Assembly (NCBI GenBank): GCA_023441105.1
Contig: JAEZQX010000176.1
Coordinates: forward strand, 1 to 17,170
From: Pseudomonadota bacterium
GTDB taxonomy: Bacteria > Pseudomonadota > Gammaproteobacteria > Burkholderiales > Burkholderiaceae
Length of the DNA: 17,170 nt
Direction of reading: 5' to 3'
Below, piece by piece: positions 1-7,098 of the stretch. The notes beneath the pieces are model-generated. The model did not search any database and was not told the DNA's origin. It saw only the letters and a program-made list of their open reading frames with translations. Each line of letters starts with the position of its first letter. The first letter of the stretch is position 1. A program made the position numbers and the translations under genes.

Positions 1-16
1 GGCGCTTGCAAGCGCC
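1..16. repeat. Perfect 16-bp palindrome at window edge
   Basis: GGCGCTTGCAAGCGCC is fully self-complementary. As RNA it can fold into a 6-bp GC-rich stem with a TGCA loop. It lies 16 bases past the stop of the minus-strand flippase gene, so it could be part of that gene's terminator. The sequence further downstream on that strand is outside the window, so a following U-run cannot be checked. Confidence 0.4.
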
Positions 17-32
17 AACCCGTGAACCACTG

Positions 33-1556
33 TCAGCCCATGCCGCCGACACCCGTCGACACCGCGCGCGCGGTCAGCCCACCGAGCGTCGCCCGCACCG
101 CGCCGATGTCGCGCCGGGCGAGCGCGACGGCAACGTCCTGGATGATGCGGGCGGCAGCCGGCATCGACCACTTCAAGAACGCCCAATAGAGGAAGGCGCC
201 GACGACGATGAGCAGGGGCAGCAGGAGCGGCGCCGGCATCGTCGGGGCGAGCAGGAGCGAGACGAGCCAGACGCCGGCGGCCATCAGCAGCGAGGCGAGA
301 CCGGCGTTGAAGACGGCGCCGAGCTGCACGCCCACCGACAGGCCGGTGAGATCGCGCACGAAGCGCGCGTTGATCGGTGCCGTCACCAGGCTGCCCAGCA
401 CCACCGCCGCAGCGGCGGCATCGAGGCCCCACGGCAGCGACAGCAGCAGGAAGACGGCGGTGGCCACCAGCACCGCGAATTCGTAGACGATCTCCCAATG
501 AGGCTTGCCCATGCCGCGGATGACTGCTGCCTGGACCACCGACATCGCCGCAAGCACGCCCAGCAGCATGATGATCTGGACCACCGGCACGGCATCGTTC
601 CAGGACTCGCCGAACACCGCCGGCACCAGCACCGGCGCCAGGGCGGCGATGCCGAGGAACAGCGGACAGGCGACGACGCCGGTGACCCGCAGCGTTCCTT
701 CGGTCAGCCGCCTGGCGGCGTCGACGTCATGCTGCGACCGCGCGACGCCTGCCTGCACCACCTGGTAGGCCGGGATCATCACGATGTTCTTCACCTGGTC
801 GAACAGGCGCTGCGCCAGGGCGTAGAAGCCGACCGCCTGGGCGCCGAGGCTGGCGGCCAGCACGAAGCGCGGCAGCTGGCTGCTGAGGTAGCCGAGGCCC
901 CACGATCCCCAGGTACTGGCGTTGAAAGCAAGCAGGTCGCGCAGGTGCGCCGGCCGCATGGCGAAGCCGGGCCGCCAGCGGGTGATCGCGAACAGCGCGA
1001 CGCACAGCACCCCCACCCGCACCAGCTCCATGCCCACCAGGCTCCAGATGCCGGTGCCGGCCAGGGCCAGCGCGACGCCTGCCAGGTTGGAGACGATCGA
1101 CGCCAGGGTTTCGGCACCGGCCACCGCCTTGAAGCGGGAATCGCGCAGGAGGATTGCGGTCGGCGCCACCGCCAGCGCCTGCAGCGGCAGGGCGGCAGCC
1201 CGCGCCGGCAGGATCGCGCCGAGCAGCGCGCCGCCTTCGAGCCAATGGTCGGCGAGGTCGGCGCCGGCCCAGATGCCGGCGGCGATCAGCAGGCCCATCA
1301 GCAGGGTCGCCCAGAAGGTCGCATTCAGGTGACCGCGGGAGATGCTGCTGCGCTGGATCAGCGTATCGGTGGGGGCCGAGCTCACCACCACCTCGAACAG
1401 GCCCACCACCAGCCAGCCGAGCGCGAAGACGCCATAGGCATGCGGGCCGACGATGCGGGCGATGACCGCCAGCGCGAGCAGGCTCAGCGCGAGTTGCAGT
1501 GCCTTGCCGGCGGTGCTCCATGCGGCACCGCTGGCGAGATGTCCGAATTGCGCCAT
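33..1556 (-). CDS. Polysaccharide flippase (Wzx-like, MOP superfamily)
   Basis: 507-aa, very hydrophobic protein that I read as an oligosaccharide/lipid-linked glycan flippase of the polysaccharide_synt / WzxC group. These export polysaccharide repeat units across the inner membrane. The N-terminus (AAWSTAGKALQLALSLLALA, about residues 11-30) and the following IVGPHAYGVFAL (about residues 35-46) are typical of the first helix and the conserved 'GPxxYGxFAL' loop of this family. About 12-14 membrane segments run through the whole length, which is normal for the family. The ATG at 1554-1556 is chosen because it opens exactly at the conserved start; the frame stays open upstream, but only as antisense to other reading. 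No strong Shine-Dalgarno is visible. It lies 92 bases downstream of an MFS gene on the same strand. No polysaccharide cluster is visible here, although the window ends just beyond it. Substrate unknown. Confidence 0.9.
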   Translation of the reverse strand: MAQFGHLASGAAWSTAGKALQLALSLLALAVIARIVGPHAYGVFALGWLVVGLFEVVVSSAPTDTLIQRSSISRGHLNATFWATLLMGLLIAAGIWAGADLADHWLEGGALLGAILPARAAALPLQALAVAPTAILLRDSRFKAVAGAETLASIVSNLAGVALALAGTGIWSLVGMELVRVGVLCVALFAITRWRPGFAMRPAHLRDLLAFNASTWGSWGLGYLSSQLPRFVLAASLGAQAVGFYALAQRLFDQVKNIVMIPAYQVVQAGVARSQHDVDAARRLTEGTLRVTGVVACPLFLGIAALAPVLVPAVFGESWNDAVPVVQIIMLLGVLAAMSVVQAAVIRGMGKPHWEIVYEFAVLVATAVFLLLSLPWGLDAAAAAVVLGSLVTAPINARFVRDLTGLSVGVQLGAVFNAGLASLLMAAGVWLVSLLLAPTMPAPLLLPLLIVVGAFLYWAFLKWSMPAAARIIQDVAVALARRDIGAVRATLGGLTARAVSTGVGGMG

Positions 1557-1592
1557 CGATTGCTCGGCTCGGGAAGATTGCTGGTTGCCGCT

Positions 1593-1609
1593 TGCGCGGT
1601 GGCCGCGCA
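1593..1609. repeat. GC-rich hairpin between MFS and flippase genes
   Basis: The arms TGCGCGG and CCGCGCA are perfectly complementary across a 3-base loop (TGG). The hairpin sits in the 92-base gap between the MFS stop and the flippase start, both on the minus strand. There is no T-run after it on the minus strand, so it may be an attenuator, an mRNA-stability element, or simply a chance structure in GC-rich DNA. Confidence 0.3.
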
Positions 1610-1648
1610 CAAGAGCGGCGCGACGAGTGGGCGATTGTGGCTCAGCCG

Positions 1649-2818
1649 TCAGGCGCGCGCCGGTAATAGCGCACGTCTTGCCCAAAGCCAGCCCACCGCC
1701 AACGCCACCGCCAGCACGAACGGCAGCGACAGGTAGTTCAGCAGCGCCCAGCCGCGTTCGTGCAACAACACGCCGGAAGACGCCGACGACGTGATCATCG
1801 TCACGAACACCACCATGTCGTTGAAGCCCTGGACCCGGGTCTTCTCGGCCGGCGTGTAGGCAAGGGTCAGCAAGGTGGTCGCGCCGGTATAGGCGAAGTT
1901 CCAGCCGACGCCGAGCAACGTCAGGGAGACGACGAAATGCCGGACTTCGATGCCGTTGAGCGCAACCGCGACGCAACCGGCCAGCAGCAGGCAGCCCGCC
2001 AGGATCACCGGCATGACGCCGAAGCGCGCAATCAATGCCCCGGTGAAGAGACCGGGCAGGAACATGCCGATCACATGCCACTGCAGCACCAGCGCGGTCG
2101 CGGCATAGGGATGGCTGCACAGCTCCATCGCCAGCGGCGTCGCCACCATCAGCAGGTTCATGATCCCGTAGGCACTGGCTGCCGTCATGACGGCCACCCA
2201 GCAGGTCGGCTGGCGCAGGATCTGCCGCAACGGTCGTCCGGCGCCGGCGGCGTGGGTATCGGCACTCGGCGGCAGGCGCAGCAGTTGCGCCAGCAGCAGC
2301 GACAGGATGGCGAAGCCTGCCAGGGTCAGGTAGGACCCGGCATAGGTGGCCGGCAGCATGTCGAGCGTCAGCTTCGACAGCTCCGGTCCGACGATTCCGC
2401 CGACGATCCCTCCGGCGAGCACTAGCGAGATGGCGTGCGCCCGGAAGCTCGGCCGGTAGGCGTCGGCGACGTCGGCCGCCGCGAACCGGTAGCTCGCGCC
2501 GAAGGCGTTGTAGATGCCGGTCACGAAGGTGGCGGCAGCCAGCAGCCAGAGGCTGCCGATGCTGACCGCCCACGCCGCCAGCAGCGCGCCGGCGCAGGCC
2601 AGCACCGCACCGACGGTGTAGCCGCGGCGCCGCCCGAGCCGGCGCATCAGCTGTGCCGCGAGCATGCTGAAGACGGCGGCGCCGAGGACATAGCCGGTGA
2701 CCGGCAGGGTCGCCAGCGCCTTCTCCTCGGCCAGCGCGAAACCGGCCAGGCTGCTGATCGCGATCAGGGTCACGTTGTTGGTCAGCAGCAGCGCCTGCAG
2801 CGTGGCCAGCACGCCCAT
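1649..2818 (-). CDS. MFS transporter
   Basis: 389-aa inner-membrane protein with about 12 hydrophobic segments, the standard size for a compact major facilitator superfamily permease. The cytoplasmic loop between TM2 and TM3 carries RRLGRRRGY, matching the RR(L)GRR part of MFS motif A. A second-half loop reads FTGALIARFG, the equivalent 'G-x-x-x-R-x-G' position. TM5 contains GGIVGGIVGPEL, resembling the glycine-rich motif C of exporters, so a drug or metabolite efflux role is possible, but the substrate cannot be named. The ATG at 2816-2818 is taken as start. An in-frame GTG at 2837-2839 has a GGA about 7 bases upstream and would add seven residues (VQTLRFQ); it is a real alternative. Divergent from ilvE, with about 280 bases between them; followed after 92 bases by the flippase. 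Confidence 0.88.
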   Translation of the reverse strand: MGVLATLQALLLTNNVTLIAISSLAGFALAEEKALATLPVTGYVLGAAVFSMLAAQLMRRLGRRRGYTVGAVLACAGALLAAWAVSIGSLWLLAAATFVTGIYNAFGASYRFAAADVADAYRPSFRAHAISLVLAGGIVGGIVGPELSKLTLDMLPATYAGSYLTLAGFAILSLLLAQLLRLPPSADTHAAGAGRPLRQILRQPTCWVAVMTAASAYGIMNLLMVATPLAMELCSHPYAATALVLQWHVIGMFLPGLFTGALIARFGVMPVILAGCLLLAGCVAVALNGIEVRHFVVSLTLLGVGWNFAYTGATTLLTLAYTPAEKTRVQGFNDMVVFVTMITSSASSGVLLHERGWALLNYLSLPFVLAVALAVGWLWARRALLPARA

Positions 2819-2959
2819 CTGGAATCGAAGCGTTTGCACGGCGGGTCCGGAAACATCCGCGCGACCGGGGCACGGATCTGTCGTGGGGGCGATGGCGCAG
2901 GGGGATGACCGGTAGCGGTGCGGCCGGAAGATCCGGCCACGCGCCGCGCCGGGTTCGCC

Positions 2960-2965
2960 AGTGTA
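2960..2965 (-). promoter_or_regulatory. Possible -10 box for the MFS gene
   Basis: Read on the minus strand, the sequence is GCGATACACTGGC, giving the -10-like hexamer TACACT. No convincing -35 is seen 16-18 bases upstream. The implied leader would be about 115 bases. This is the most AT-rich spot on that side of the MFS/ilvE divergent region, but the call is weak. Confidence 0.25.
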
Positions 2966-3049
2966 TCGCCTGGTCGGCTTCGGCGGATCACCGCCCGCAC
3001 CGGGTCGCCGCCGGCTGGCCGGCTTGCGGACGGGCGGCAATCGGCCTGC

Positions 3050-3058
3050 TGCTAGAAT
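3050..3058 (+). promoter_or_regulatory. Extended -10 promoter for ilvE
   Basis: TGCTAGAAT has the TGn extension followed by TAGAAT, a 5 of 6 match to TATAAT. It lies in an otherwise very GC-rich region, 41 bases before the chosen ilvE start. A -35-like TTGCGG at 3024-3029 is too far (23-base spacer), so the extended -10 would carry recognition. Transcription would begin around 3065, leaving a leader of roughly 34 bases that holds the ribosome binding site. Confidence 0.55.
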
Positions 3059-3083
3059 TTGTCGCGGTGGGCGCGTTGCCCAC

Positions 3084-3091
3084 GGAAGAGG
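3084..3091 (+). promoter_or_regulatory. ilvE: Ribosome binding site deciding the ilvE start
   Basis: GGAAGAGG ends 7 bases before the ATG at 3099-3101 and only 1 base before the in-frame ATG at 3093-3095. The spacing therefore favours 3099 (protein beginning MSTSMADRDGF) over 3093 (MHMSTS). Confidence 0.7.
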
Positions 3092-3098
3092 AATGCAC

Positions 3099-4031
3099 AT
3101 GTCGACGTCGATGGCGGATCGGGACGGTTTCATCTGGATGGATGGCAAGCTGGTGGAATGGCGCAGCGCGCAGATCCACGTGCTGACGCACAGCCTGCAC
3201 TACGGCATGAGCGTGTTCGAGGGCGTACGCGCCTACAAGACGGTCAACGGCACCGCCATCTTCCGGCTGCCCGAGCACACCCGCCGGCTGATGAACTCGG
3301 CCAAGATCTTCCAGATGAAGCTCGGCTACGACTTCGAGACGCTGGCACAGGCGCAGAAGGAAGTGGTGCGCGCCAACAAGCTCGAATCCTGCTATCTGCG
3401 GCCCATCGCCTGGATCGGTTCCGAAAAGCTCGGCGTCTCGCCCAAGGGCAACACCGTCCATGTCGCCATCGCCGCCTGGCCATGGGGGGCCTATCTCGGC
3501 GAGGACGGCATCACCAAGGGAATCCGGGTCAAGACCTCGTCCTTCACCCGGCACCATGTCAATTCGTCGCTGGTGCGCGCCAAGGCCGCCGGCTACTACA
3601 TCAACTCGATCCTTGCCAACTCGGAAGCCACCAACGACGGCTACGACGAAGCGCTGCTGCTCGACACCGAAGGCTACGTGTCGGAAGGCTCCGGCGAGAA
3701 CGTCTTCATCGTCCGGCAGGGGCAGCTCTTTACGCCGGACCTGGCCTCCTGCCTCGACGGCATCACCCGCGACGCCGTGATCACGCTGGCCCGCGATCTC
3801 GGCATCGAGGTGATCCAGAAGCGCATCACCCGCGACGAGGTGTATTGCGCGGACGAGGCCTTCTTCACCGGCACCGCGGCCGAGGTCACGCCGATCCGCG
3901 AGCTCGACAATCGCACCATCGGCAACGGCAGCCGCGGCCCGGTCACCAAGCAGATCCAGGATCTGTTCTTCGACGTCATCGGCGGCAAGTCGGAGCGCTA
4001 CCGGCACTGGCTCCATCCGGTCAGCGCCTGA
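3099..4031 (+). CDS. ilvE: Branched-chain amino acid aminotransferase
   Basis: 310-aa class IV PLP-dependent aminotransferase that interconverts 2-oxo acids and valine, leucine or isoleucine using glutamate, in the cytoplasm. The length fits IlvE (about 300-310 aa). Conserved features are visible in order: HSLHYGMSVFEGVRAY (about 31-46), the YLRPIAWIGSEKLGV stretch (about 99-113), the PLP Schiff-base lysine at K162 in RAKAAGYYINS (aligning with E. coli AKAGGNYL), YVSEGSGENVFIV, the GITRDAVITLA helix, and EAFFTGTAAEVTPIRELD near the C-terminus. The SEGSGEN and GTAAEVTP motifs separate it from D-amino acid transaminase and 4-amino-4-deoxychorismate lyase. Start selected by the ribosome binding site. 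It is followed after 21 bases by the CHCC zinc protein, probably on the same transcript. Confidence 0.97.
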   Translation: MSTSMADRDGFIWMDGKLVEWRSAQIHVLTHSLHYGMSVFEGVRAYKTVNGTAIFRLPEHTRRLMNSAKIFQMKLGYDFETLAQAQKEVVRANKLESCYLRPIAWIGSEKLGVSPKGNTVHVAIAAWPWGAYLGEDGITKGIRVKTSSFTRHHVNSSLVRAKAAGYYINSILANSEATNDGYDEALLLDTEGYVSEGSGENVFIVRQGQLFTPDLASCLDGITRDAVITLARDLGIEVIQKRITRDEVYCADEAFFTGTAAEVTPIRELDNRTIGNGSRGPVTKQIQDLFFDVIGGKSERYRHWLHPVSA

Positions 4032-4052
4032 CGCCGCAGCGGATCGCGCCCC

Positions 4053-4271
4053 ATGGATCAAGCCAGCAAGGAAGCTCGCACCGCCCAGGCCGAGGCGGTC
4101 GTGGAAATCGACGGCAAGGACCTGCCGGCATTCTGTCCGCATCCGTCGATGACGCTGTGGAACCAGCATCCGCGCGTCTTCCTCGACCTCGCCGTCACCG
4201 GCGAGGCGAAGTGCCCGTACTGCGGAACCCGCTACACGCTCAAGCCCGGATCGCGCATCCACCGCCACTGA
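4053..4271 (+). CDS. Small CHCC zinc-finger domain protein
   Basis: 72-aa cytosolic protein of the zf-CHCC family, related to the C-terminal domain of mitochondrial complex I subunit NDUFS6. The ligand set is visible: C28 (FCPHP), H39 (NQHPRVFL), then C54 and C57 in KCPYCGTRY, which would bind one zinc. The length is typical of bacterial stand-alone members. The function of these bacterial proteins is not established to my knowledge. It starts with ATG 21 bases after the ilvE stop, with no strong Shine-Dalgarno, so co-transcription with ilvE is likely. I recall this ilvE - zf-CHCC pairing from other betaproteobacteria, but that is memory, not a check. Confidence 0.92.
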   Translation: MDQASKEARTAQAEAVVEIDGKDLPAFCPHPSMTLWNQHPRVFLDLAVTGEAKCPYCGTRYTLKPGSRIHRH

Positions 4272-4274
4272 TCC

Positions 4275-4318
4275 GGCGGCGCGGCGCCCGATGGCGGAGC
4301 CGCGCCGATCGCGCCGCC
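4275..4318. terminator. Possible terminator hairpin after ilvE/zf-CHCC
   Basis: Two alternative inverted repeats overlap just after the zinc-protein stop. GGCGGCGCG (4275-4283) pairs with CGCGCCGCC (4310-4318), and GGCGCGGC (4278-4285) pairs with GCCGCGCC (4299-4306). The bases following are TGAAAACTTTCCC rather than a clean U-run, so an intrinsic terminator is possible but unproven. Confidence 0.35.
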
Positions 4319-4430
4319 TGAAAACTTTCCCGACAGCGGCCCTGCCGCGCCAGCCACGGCCACGGCAGAAATTCACGTCCAGCTGCCTGCCAGTGTGACT
4401 TAGTCGAGGTTTCCCGGCGGCGCGCCAAGA

Positions 4431-4436
4431 CACAAT
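4431..4436 (+). promoter_or_regulatory. Weak -10-like box before the glycosyltransferase
   Basis: CACAAT within AGACACAATCC is the best -10-like hexamer in the 225-base gap upstream of the glycosyltransferase, 61 bases before its TTG start. I cannot match it to a good -35. The rest of the gap shows only GC-rich potential hairpins, including GGCGCC-containing repeats near 4452-4475. Confidence 0.25.
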
Positions 4437-4496
4437 CCAGTCCACAAGAAGCGGCGCCGCGCCCTGGCGGCGCCGAGAAACTCTGGTGGATCGAAC

Positions 4497-5549
4497 TTGC
4501 CTTTCCAGAAGCAGCCTTCCCGGCGCTCCTTGGTGATCGCGCCGTCGACGATCACCGACGGGGTGCTGTCGCAACCTCTGCTCGCCCTGCTGCGCCGGTT
4601 CGACGCATTCGGTCGCATCGACGTGCTGGCCGATCCGGCGCTGGCGCCGCTGTTTCGCGCGATGTCCGAGCCCGACGAGGTGATCGAATCCGACATCCCG
4701 GGCGACCGGATCGCGATCCTGCGCCGGCTGGCGCTGGCGCGCACCCTCGACAGCCGCGCCTACGACCGCGCTTTCATCCTCCAGGGTGGCAGGGCGCCGG
4801 CGATCGTCCCGTGGCTCGCGCGGGTGCCCGCGCGCATCGGATTCGGCGGCACCTCTTTCCTGGGCATGATCAATCGCCCGGCCACGGACGCCGGCGGCCG
4901 CGGCAAGTCGCTTGCCGAACGGTTCGTCGCAATGGCCTTCGAACCCGGGGAAAGCCTGCCACCGGGCATGCCGGTGCCGCAGCTGTCGGCGGCGCCCCAG
5001 ATGAACGAAGCGCTGGCGCGCCGCCTGGACCTCGACCCGACGCGGCAGCTGGTGCTGCTGTGTCCGTCGTCGGAGCTCGGCCCTAGCAGTGAATGGCCGG
5101 TGCGCCACTATGCGGAGCTGGCCGCGCTGATCCGCCTGCAATGGCCGGAAGTGACGGTCGGCCTGGTCGGCCGTCCGCGCGACCGCGCCGTGGCCACCCA
5201 GATCGCCCTGCTCTGCGGCGAGTCCCTGCAGAACTGGTGCGGCCAGCTCGATCTCGAACAGACGCTGGCACTGATCAACCATGCCGCCGCGGTCGTGACC
5301 TCGGAATCGCAATACATGCACCTCGCGGCGGCGCTGGGGCGGCCGCATGTCGCGATCTACGGCGCCGGCGATCCGCGCGCCGAGCGCATCAGCGGCTCGC
5401 GGCGCAGCGTGATGTGGCTGCACCTCGAATGCAGTCCCTGCTTCGACGCCCATTGCAAGCACGGCCACATGAACTGCGTCAACCAGCAGCAGCCGGCGCG
5501 GGTCTTCGACACCCTGCGCAAGGCGATGAGATTTTCCGCCACCGCCTAG
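4497..5549 (+). CDS. Glycosyltransferase family 9, divergent heptosyltransferase-like
   Basis: 350-aa GT-B protein resembling ADP-heptose:LPS heptosyltransferase II (WaaF), which would act at the cytoplasmic face of the inner membrane on LPS core. The N-terminal motif VIAPSTITDGVLSQPLL (about 13-29) matches WaaF 'PSWVGD...SQ', and D21 occupies the catalytic Asp position. In the C-terminal half, PSSELGPSSEWP (190-201) replaces the usual PGAEFGPAKRWP, and TSESQYMHLAAAL (268-280) replaces TNDSGLMHVAAAL. Thus the Lys-Arg pair and the Asp of the donor site are changed, while H275 is kept. The Cys-rich CSPCFDAHCKHGHMNC (312-327) is typical of the family. The frame has no ATG or GTG at the front: a TAG sits at 4401, and TTG at 4497 with GGTGGA six bases upstream is the best start (TTG at 4530 is the alternative). 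The family is firm; the substrate is not. Confidence 0.88.
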   Translation: MPFQKQPSRRSLVIAPSTITDGVLSQPLLALLRRFDAFGRIDVLADPALAPLFRAMSEPDEVIESDIPGDRIAILRRLALARTLDSRAYDRAFILQGGRAPAIVPWLARVPARIGFGGTSFLGMINRPATDAGGRGKSLAERFVAMAFEPGESLPPGMPVPQLSAAPQMNEALARRLDLDPTRQLVLLCPSSELGPSSEWPVRHYAELAALIRLQWPEVTVGLVGRPRDRAVATQIALLCGESLQNWCGQLDLEQTLALINHAAAVVTSESQYMHLAAALGRPHVAIYGAGDPRAERISGSRRSVMWLHLECSPCFDAHCKHGHMNCVNQQQPARVFDTLRKAMRFSATA

Positions 5550-5573
5550 GGGCTCCCGGCGGCCGGGTTCGGC

Positions 5574-5579
5574 TACACT
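5574..5579 (+). promoter_or_regulatory. Possible -10 box before the NTF2-like gene
   Basis: TACACT within TTCGGCTACACTCC, 37 bases before the ATG of the NTF2-like gene. No clear -35 at standard spacing. A short hairpin (CCCGG / CCGGG around 5555-5568) lies between the glycosyltransferase stop and this box, so the trio 5616-7699 may be its own transcription unit. Confidence 0.35.
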
Positions 5580-5615
5580 CCTGCTGAGCCCGACCTCAGC
5601 ATCGAACCTTCCGGC

Positions 5616-6050
5616 ATGCCGCGACAGCTGCTCTTCGCTTCCGCATCGGCGGTGGAAGAGGCGTTCTACTCCGCCCTCGCCCACGCCGACGCTGCCGGCG
5701 TCATGGCCTTGTGGGCGGACGACGAGGAAGTGGTCTGCATCCATCCCGGCGGGCCGCGTCTCGTCGGCTTGCATGCCGTGCGGCAGTCGTACGAGGAGAT
5801 CCTCGCCAACGGTCCGCTCAACATCAGGATCCGCGACGTCCAGGTCTTCGAGAGTGCCACCCTCGCGGTCCACAGCCTCGTCGAGCAACTGGCCGTCGCC
5901 GGCCCGCGCGGCACGCGGCTGGTCAACGTCCTGGCCACCAACGTCTACGTGAAGGGCAGCGCCGGCTGGCAGTTGCTGGTGCATCATGCGGCGCCGGGCG
6001 CGGAAGCGGAACGACCGGTCCATGACACCCCACCCGGCAAGCTCCACTGA
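5616..6050 (+). CDS. NTF2-like / SnoaL-like domain protein
   Basis: 144-aa protein whose fold is read from the pattern AVEEAFYSALAHADAAGVMALWADDEEVVCIHPGG (about 10-44) followed by GLHAVRQSYEEIL, then an alternating beta pattern to about residue 126 (VNVLATNVYVKGSAGWQLLVHHA). This is the usual order in the DUF4440/SnoaL_3/nuclear transport factor 2-like superfamily, with the N-terminal helix pair and a 'W-ADDEEVVCIHP' strand. Members bind small molecules or act as isomerases or hydrolases, but many have no known reaction, so no substrate is offered. The ATG at 5616 has no good Shine-Dalgarno. Its last 29 bases overlap the start of the hydrolase gene, pointing to coupled translation. Confidence 0.87.
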   Translation: MPRQLLFASASAVEEAFYSALAHADAAGVMALWADDEEVVCIHPGGPRLVGLHAVRQSYEEILANGPLNIRIRDVQVFESATLAVHSLVEQLAVAGPRGTRLVNVLATNVYVKGSAGWQLLVHHAAPGAEAERPVHDTPPGKLH

Positions 6051-7098
6051 TCCGCTCGCGCCGCCGGCGCCGTTCGACTACCGGCCGCCGGCCTGGATGC
6101 GTGGGCCTCACCTGCAGACGGTATGGCCGGCCCTCAGCGTCCGGGCGGCGCCGCGGATCCGGTATCGTCGCGAGCGCTGGCAGACGCCGGACCACGACTT
6201 CATCGACCTCGACTGGACGACCGACACGTCCGCCGGCCCGCCCGGCGACGGCCCCCTGGTCGTGCTCTTCCACGGCCTCGAAGGAAGCGCCGAAAGCCAC
6301 TATGCGCGGGCGCTGATGGCGGAGGTGGCGGCGGCCGGCTGGCGCGGCGTGGTGGTCCACTGGCGCGGTTGCGGCGGCGAGCCGAACCTGCTGGCGCGCA
6401 GCTATCACTCGGGCGATTCCGACGAGATCGACTGGATCGTTCGCCGCCTCGAGCCGGACTTCGTCGCCGGCGTCTCCCTGGGCGCCAATGCGCTGCTCAA
6501 GTGGCTCGGGACACCCGGTTCCTGGACGCGAACCGTGCGCGCCGCGGCTGGCGTCTCCGCGCCGCAGGACCTCGAGGCGAGCGCCCGCGCGCTGTCGCGT
6601 GGCGTCAACCGGTTCTACTGCGAGCATTTTTTCGCGACCATGAAGCGCAAGAGCATCCTCAAGCTCGATCGCTTTCCCGACTTGTACGATCGCCGCAAGG
6701 TGCTCGAGGCGCGCACCTTCTTCGATTTCGACGACGTGGTCACCGCCCCGCTGCACGGCTTCAAGGGCGCCGCCGACTACTGGACGCGCAGCTCCTGCAA
6801 GCAGTTCCTGCGCCACATCGCCGTGCCGACGCTGGTCCTCAACGCGCGCAACGACCCGTTCCTGCCGGAATCCGCACTGGCGACAACGTGGCAGGTCTCG
6901 GAACCGGTCACCCTCGAGTATCCTGCCGAAGGCGGCCATGTCGGCTTCGTCGATCGCCGCCTCGGCACCAGCTGGCTGCCCCGGCGGCTGATGGCCTTCT
7001 TCGAACAGCACCTGGAGGCGCCCATGCCGACATACCCGCCCCGCCCGCCCAGCGATCCGCCCGAGACGAGGCATCGGGAGGCGCGCGATGCTCGATGA
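6022..7098 (+). CDS. YheT-family alpha/beta hydrolase
   Basis: 358-aa serine hydrolase of the COG0429 (YheT/ABHD1-3-like) group. Family marks are clear: the N-terminal FDYRPPAWMRGPHLQTVWPAL (about 18-38, split here as FDYRPPAWM and GPHLQTVWP), the oxyanion-loop VLFHGLEGSAESHYARALM (about 81-99), VVHWRGCGGEPN, the nucleophile elbow GVSLGANALLK with S152, the acid in NARNDPFLP (D278), and the base in GGHVGFV (H306). The triad is therefore complete. Members are esterase- or lipase-like; the natural substrate is unknown. The ATG at 6022-6024 places the conserved N-terminus about 18 residues in; an in-frame alternative further upstream would only add arginine-rich sequence read through the previous gene. 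Overlaps the NTF2-like gene by 29 bases and the next gene by 11. The last 35 residues are Pro/Arg-rich and probably disordered. Confidence 0.93.
   Translation: MTPHPASSTDPLAPPAPFDYRPPAWMRGPHLQTVWPALSVRAAPRIRYRRERWQTPDHDFIDLDWTTDTSAGPPGDGPLVVLFHGLEGSAESHYARALMAEVAAAGWRGVVVHWRGCGGEPNLLARSYHSGDSDEIDWIVRRLEPDFVAGVSLGANALLKWLGTPGSWTRTVRAAAGVSAPQDLEASARALSRGVNRFYCEHFFATMKRKSILKLDRFPDLYDRRKVLEARTFFDFDDVVTAPLHGFKGAADYWTRSSCKQFLRHIAVPTLVLNARNDPFLPESALATTWQVSEPVTLEYPAEGGHVGFVDRRLGTSWLPRRLMAFFEQHLEAPMPTYPPRPPSDPPETRHREARDAR

Noticed and set aside
6..1736. 576-codon open frame on the plus strand, antisense to the flippase
   Set aside because: Dominated by His, Arg, Gln, Asp, Gly and Ala as expected from reading a high-GC gene's reverse strand; no domain, and the opposing frame is a recognisable membrane protein.
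33..2873. A 946-codon minus-strand frame that would make one protein of the MFS and flippase region
   Set aside because: Only the C-terminal 507 residues (from the ATG at 1554-1556) are protein-like; the rest is an out-of-frame reading of the MFS gene. Not a fusion.
2988..6047. 1019-codon open frame on the minus strand across ilvE, zf-CHCC, the glycosyltransferase and the NTF2-like gene
   Set aside because: It runs antisense to four genes with clear family motifs; composition is typical of antisense of high-GC coding DNA.
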